Positions 57,702 through 61,133 of a DNA stretch of 61,133 bases are shown here, in pieces. Source of the DNA: Phycisphaerales bacterium (GTDB lineage Bacteria; Planctomycetota; Phycisphaerae; Phycisphaerales; UBA1924); contig JALHNL010000010.1 of assembly GCA_022843545.1 (NCBI GenBank), positions 1 through 61,133 of the forward strand, written 5' to 3'. The translations under genes were made by a program, and so were the position numbers. Positions within the stretch are counted from its first letter, which is position 1, and each line of letters begins with the position of its first letter. The notes under the pieces are model-generated. The model had not been told where the DNA came from. It saw only the letters and a program-made list of their open reading frames with translations, and did not search any database.

Positions 57702-58865
57702 TCAGCCCTCGCCGTACGCATTGACGAACGCGATGATGTCATCCACGGTGAGCAGCCCGTCGGGCCCCGCGCCGTTGACGCCGATGTCGGAGACATCCGC
57801 GACGAGGCTGCCGTCGCCATAGGCGTTGACGAAGGCGATGATGTCGTCCACGGTCAGAATGCCGTCAGGAATGGGCGCGGTGCCGATGCTGGCCACGTCG
57901 GCGAGGCTGCGAACCCGCTCGCCCGAGGCCGGAAGGTTGGTCGTGCCCGAGACAGCGTTGACGCCGCCCGCGATGAAGTACAGCGAGAACAGGATGTTGG
58001 CGTTAGGCGGCTGCTGGGTGAAGGGGTTGGGCAGACCGAAGGGCACCGGCGTGGGCGGAGGGTCCAACGGCGTGACGGGCACCGGCTGGTTGACGTTGGC
58101 GGTGAAGGCGAGCGAAGCGGTCGTGATGGGCGTGCCCGGGGTGATCGAGCCGGTGATGGTGACCGTGAGCGGCACGCTGGTGACAATGTTCTCGCCGTTG
58201 AGTGTGACGGTTGAGTCAAACTGCGCGGGGACCTGAACGGTGAACTCGCGGGAGCCGCCCGCACCGGGCGTGCTGATCGCCCAGGCGGAATCGGTGTTGA
58301 TCACGGTGAACGCGGACAGTGTGGCGTTGCCCAGCGCGAAGGAAAGCCCGTTGGGGACAAGGAAGTTGGGCAGCGCGGGGTAGGAGTAATTGGGATCGCG
58401 CGTGCGGAAGGCGGGCATGCGCGCGAGCGTGACGTTCACCGGCAGCACCGGCGCCGCGGAGGTGCCGATCACGTTGATGTTCAGCGAGTACACATCCACG
58501 CGCCCGGTGGTCGGGGTGTACTTGAGGATGTACGACCCCGTCGGACGCGTGCTGGGCGCGCCCGTGGTGGTGACCGCGCCGGAGACGGCGTTGGTGGTGG
58601 GCGAGCCGACGAGCTCGTTGTTGGGCGCGGCGGTGTTGCCGCCCGAGGAGCCGTTGATGGTGCGCGTCTGCGACCCGACCGGCAGGGTCACGCCGCCAAT
58701 GGGCGTGAGGTACTGCCCGATGATGGTGGCGTTGTACGGCGCGTTGACGTTGACATTCCCGGCGAAGGTGTTGTCGGTGGAACTGACGTTCAGAACGTAC
58801 GTCTGAGCGCCGGCGGTGGAGCCGGCGGCGAGAGCGATCAAGGCGGCCAGGGCGGCGCGGGGCAT
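57702..58865 (-). CDS. Secreted protein with two dockerin-like C-terminal repeats
   Basis: 387 residues. Signal peptide (ALAALIALAAGSTAGAQ). A large β-rich Thr/Asn/Ser body (TYVLNVSSTDNTFAGNVNVN, then GSYILKYTPTTGRVDVYSLN) has no known catalytic motif. The last ~65 residues hold two near-copies of a Ca-binding dockerin-like unit: ADVASIG..DGILTVDDIIAFVNAYG and SDIGVNG..DGLLTVDDIIAFVNAYG. In Phycisphaerae such paired repeats are common on secreted proteins and presumably attach them to a cohesin-like or surface partner; no cohesin is in the window. GGAG 7 nt before the ATG. Confidence 0.85.
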   Translation of the reverse strand: MPRAALAALIALAAGSTAGAQTYVLNVSSTDNTFAGNVNVNAPYNATIIGQYLTPIGGVTLPVGSQTRTINGSSGGNTAAPNNELVGSPTTNAVSGAVTTTGAPSTRPTGSYILKYTPTTGRVDVYSLNINVIGTSAAPVLPVNVTLARMPAFRTRDPNYSYPALPNFLVPNGLSFALGNATLSAFTVINTDSAWAISTPGAGGSREFTVQVPAQFDSTVTLNGENIVTSVPLTVTITGSITPGTPITTASLAFTANVNQPVPVTPLDPPPTPVPFGLPNPFTQQPPNANILFSLYFIAGGVNAVSGTTNLPASGERVRSLADVASIGTAPIPDGILTVDDIIAFVNAYGDGSLVADVSDIGVNGAGPDGLLTVDDIIAFVNAYGEG

Positions 58866-58957
58866 GGTTATCTCCGACAGTTGGGCGTTTGAGTACGCTC
58901 TAAGGTAACCCAAGGGGGGCGGGTTGGCCACCCCTTATGTGAAACTGGGAGGAGTAC

Positions 58958-60502
58958 GTGAAGAGCGAAATGGACCTCTCTCCGTCGGCCCTGGCCCTCG
59001 TGCGGCAGATCAAGAAGGGGCACACCTGCCTGCGGATCGTGACCAGCGAAGAAGGCGACGCGCGCGAAGCCTGCGTCGAGGCGGCCATGCACCTGGGCTG
59101 GCCGGTGCTGGTCTGGGACGCGGTACAGGGCGTTCACGACGGGATGGTGGCGGGCAACGCGCCGATCTCGGGGACGCAGACGGCGGAGGCGGGGCTGCGC
59201 TACCTGCAGCAGGCGCCCAGCGCGGTGATGATGATCGCGCTGGATACCGGACCCTTCCTCAAAGACGACCCCAAGGCCCTGCGGGCGTGGCGGCAACTGA
59301 CCGACCGGCTGGCCGCCGCCGCCAAAGACCAGATCCCCGGCGGCCTGGGGTGCCTGGTGATGATCGATCACCACGACCAAGGGCTCGAGATCGTCCGAGC
59401 GCACAGCACGTCGCTGGAACTGCCCCTGCCGATGGGCGAAGAGGTGGCGGGACTGGTGCGCGCGGCGCTGCGCAGCGTCCATAGGCAGAACGCGTTGGAG
59501 GTGAAGCTGCAGCGGCGCGAGCTGGAAGCGATCGAAGGCGCGCTGCACGGACTGTCGCGCCGGCAGATTCAGCGGGTGATCCGCGATGTGGTGCTCGAAG
59601 ATCGGCGGCTGGACTCGACGGACATCGCCTCCGTGCTCACCGTCAAACGGAAGCTCTTGCAGGACGCCGGGCCGCTGGAGCCCGTGGAAGCTCCGGCAAG
59701 CCTGGACGAGATCGGCGGGCTGGTGCTGCTGAAGCAGTGGCTCAAGCAGCGCGAGCGGGCGCTGTCGTCGGACGCGTCAAAGTTCGGGATCGACCCGCCC
59801 CGGGGCGTGCTGCTGCTGGGCGTGCAGGGCGCGGGCAAGAGCCTGTGCGCCAAGGCGATCGCGACGGCGTGGCACCGCCCGCTGCTGAGGCTCGACGCGG
59901 GCGCGCTCTACGACAAGTTCATCGGCGAGAGCGAAAAGCGGCTGCGTGACGCGCTGAACCAGGCGGAAGCGATGGCCCCGGTGATCCTGTGGATCGACGA
60001 GATCGAAAAGGCCTTCGCCGGCGCGAGCAGCCAGAGCAGCGACGGCGGGCTCTCGCGGCGCATGTTCGGTGCCCTGCTCACGTGGATGCAGGAGCACCGC
60101 TCGCCGGTCTTCCTGGTCGCCACCGCCAACGACATCTCGGCCCTGCCGCCCGAACTGCTGCGCAAGGGACGCTTCGACGAGATTTTCTTCGTGGACCTCC
60201 CGGGCAAGGCCGCCCGCGAGCAGATCGTGAAGATCCACCTCAAACGCCGCAAGCGCGACTTGGCGAAATTCGACGTCGCCCGGCTCGTGGAGGCGACGGC
60301 GGGCTACTCGGGGGCGGAGATCGAGCAGACGATCATCATGGGCCTCTACGCCGCCTTCGGCGCGGGGCGCGAGGTGACCACCGAGGACATCATCGAAGCG
60401 GCCAAGGCCAGCCCGCCCCTCAGCCGGACGCGGGCGGAACAGATCCAGGAACTGCGTGCCTGGGGCAAGGAGCGGTGCAGACCGGCGGATGTGGAGGAGT
60501 GA
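58958..60502 (+). CDS. AAA ATPase, Ycf46-like
   Basis: 514 residues. An N-terminal degenerate AAA-like domain (~15-170; HTCLRIVTSEEGDAREACVE, SAVMMIALDTGPF) is followed by a winged or helical region (LSRRQIQRVIRDVVLEDRRL) and a full AAA+ module (~240-490): PRGVLLLGVQGAGKSLCAKA (Walker A), PVILWIDEIEKAF (Walker B), FLVATANDISALPPELLRKG, RFDEIFFVDLPG (arginine-finger region) and the sensor 2 part YSGAEIEQTIIMGLYAAFG. Same layout as cyanobacterial Ycf46, of uncertain function. GTG start with GGAGG 5 nt upstream. Confidence 0.93.
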   Translation: MKSEMDLSPSALALVRQIKKGHTCLRIVTSEEGDAREACVEAAMHLGWPVLVWDAVQGVHDGMVAGNAPISGTQTAEAGLRYLQQAPSAVMMIALDTGPFLKDDPKALRAWRQLTDRLAAAAKDQIPGGLGCLVMIDHHDQGLEIVRAHSTSLELPLPMGEEVAGLVRAALRSVHRQNALEVKLQRRELEAIEGALHGLSRRQIQRVIRDVVLEDRRLDSTDIASVLTVKRKLLQDAGPLEPVEAPASLDEIGGLVLLKQWLKQRERALSSDASKFGIDPPRGVLLLGVQGAGKSLCAKAIATAWHRPLLRLDAGALYDKFIGESEKRLRDALNQAEAMAPVILWIDEIEKAFAGASSQSSDGGLSRRMFGALLTWMQEHRSPVFLVATANDISALPPELLRKGRFDEIFFVDLPGKAAREQIVKIHLKRRKRDLAKFDVARLVEATAGYSGAEIEQTIIMGLYAAFGAGREVTTEDIIEAAKASPPLSRTRAEQIQELRAWGKERCRPADVEE

Positions 60503-60567
60503 AGACGGCGGGAGCGAGACGCGAAGCGCAAGCAATCGCTCTGCGCCTCGGCGTGCCCCCTCTTGGT

Positions 60568-60595
60568 CTCCCTCCGTTGTCCTCAACGGAGGGAG
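60568..60595. terminator. Perfect 12-bp hairpin after the AAA gene
   Basis: CTCCCTCCGTTG, loop TCCT, CAACGGAGGGAG, 66 bp past the stop. No T-tract follows, so true termination is uncertain; it may be an mRNA-end stabiliser or a protein site. Confidence 0.45.
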
Positions 60596-60713
60596 TGCCG
60601 AGTCTTCGGGGCGAGGAGAGTCTCCTCTTCACTTCGACCGCAGCCGACTCGCGATTCCCACCCTCATCTCCCTCCCCTGCGCGCTCGTTCGCGGTACATA
60701 CCCCCGTCCAACC

Positions 60714-60741
60714 TTGACACCACGCCCGCCCGCGTCATGCT
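60714..60741 (+). promoter_or_regulatory. Sigma70-like promoter of the last gene
   Basis: TTGACA (60714-60719), 16-bp spacer, CATGCT (60736-60741), 6 nt to ATG 60748. The -10 deviates at its first base, but the pair and spacing support a leaderless start. Confidence 0.5.
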
Positions 60742-60747
60742 CTCCGC

Positions 60748-61133
60748 ATGAGCGCACTCTCCATCACCGATGAACGCATGCTCGCCGACTGGTTCTCCGA
60801 CGGCATCGGCCTCTGGGCCCTGGCCGAGAAGTACGACCTGCGTCTGCTTCAACTCGAAGCGTGGTTCTCGCGCCCCGAGATCCAGGACGCCATCGCACGT
60901 CTCCGTCGCATGTACGCCGCGCGCCGCGAGTGCACGATCCTCAGCACCGCCGACATGGCCGTCAACACGCTCTACGCGATGATGTACGCCGAGAAGGCCA
61001 CGCCCGAGATCCGCCGCCGCTGCGCCGCGCAGCTCGTCAAGGCCGCCGAGCCCCGCAAAGCGCGCCATCGCACGAGCGCCGCGCCGCCACGCCAGCCGCC
61101 GCCCCCCCCCCCCCCCCGCCCCCCACACGCCGT
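60748..61133 (+). CDS. Uncharacterised protein with HTH-like N-terminus, runs off the right edge
   Basis: At least 128 codons without a stop before the window ends. The N-terminal half looks helical and phage-terminase-small-subunit or HTH-like: ERMLADWFSDGIGLWALAEK, then YDLRLLQLEAWFSRPEIQDA and IARLRRMYAARRE. A Pro-rich stretch translated from a poly-C tract at 61098-61123 begins near the edge, so the C-terminus is low-complexity or the assembly breaks here. A MADWF...LAEKY segment could be a helix-turn-helix. Function unknown. Confidence 0.7.
   Translation, partial: MSALSITDERMLADWFSDGIGLWALAEKYDLRLLQLEAWFSRPEIQDAIARLRRMYAARRECTILSTADMAVNTLYAMMYAEKATPEIRRRCAAQLVKAAEPRKARHRTSAAPPRQPPPPPPPRPPHA

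Noticed and set aside
1..61133. tRNA, rRNA and riboswitch genes
   Set aside because: No TPsiC-arm words (GGTTCGAATCC type) in a cloverleaf context and no recognisable riboswitch cores were found by eye; a covariance-model scan would be decisive.

Overview
This 61 kb window is very G+C-rich and gene-dense. It looks like a planctomycete of the Phycisphaerae type; this is inference, because no rRNA is present. The signs are: two secreted proteins ending in a PAPGA/hydrophobic/poly-Arg sorting tail (PEP-CTERM-like); a secreted protein with duplicated dockerin-like TVDDIIAFVNAYG repeats; several zinc ribbons of the CGYDL...CPECG style; Gram-negative envelope genes (lpxI, LAB_N protein, SppA, an outer-membrane barrel); and single-copy housekeeping genes scattered among unrelated neighbours.

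Layout. 1-3.4 kb: an edge-truncated TlyA-like methyltransferase abutting an IS3 transposase remnant, then lpxI, a zinc-ribbon protein and hisS. 3.4-9.1 kb: def, a lipoprotein, an MBL-fold hydrolase, two coupled unknown genes, a GT2/LAB_N pair for envelope lipid glycosylation, and a PAS-LuxR regulator. 9.3-11.0 kb: a sorted secreted protein and an Fn3-like protein. 11.3-13.8 kb: a visibly A+T-richer accessory island with an HhH-GPD-like protein, an unknown 386-aa protein and a DUF4365 nuclease-like protein in a tight translationally coupled pair. This is the best candidate here for an undescribed (possibly defence) system. 13.8-16.9 kb: two arrays of 21-bp tandem repeats followed by a His-rich P-type metal ATPase with a CPS motif. 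17-24 kb: a second sorted protein, an S41 protease, MgtE, aquaporin, GlsB-like protein and Ffh. 24.6-31 kb: a B12-radical SAM enzyme, a glycosyltransferase, RecG, an HTH protein and RlmE. 31-44 kb: a VWA membrane protein, a barrel protein, PhoA-type phosphatase, a large secreted unknown, a CBM48-like protein, a GldA/F/G-like ABC exporter, SppA and an FmdB-like protein. 44-49.5 kb: a minus-strand kynurenine operon (ACMSD, kynU, kmo, a Gly-repeat protein, kynB). 49.5-55.4 kb: a metallophosphoesterase and threonine aldolase pair, NrfHA ammonia-forming nitrite reductase and type II NADH dehydrogenase. 55.5-61.1 kb: DUF1015, DUF4190-like, dockerin-like and Ycf46-like AAA genes, and a gene cut by the right edge.

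Expression signals. Two start-site styles coexist. About twenty genes that begin a transcription unit have a TANNNT hexamer only 5-9 nt before ATG/GTG and no Shine-Dalgarno sequence, as expected for leaderless mRNAs. Others (lipoprotein, secreted proteins, radical SAM, nrfA, the island genes, the AAA gene) have a clear GGAG-type ribosome binding site. Inside operons, 4-bp ATGA/GTGA overlaps are the rule.

How the genes work together. The kynurenine cluster would convert N-formylkynurenine to 3-hydroxyanthranilate and, after a dioxygenase step not encoded here, decarboxylate the ring-opened product. NrfH/NrfA would take electrons from the quinol pool, and NDH-2 immediately downstream can fill that pool from NADH. 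Several intergenic gaps hold short tandem repeats with 7- or 8-bp period that match no named element I know.
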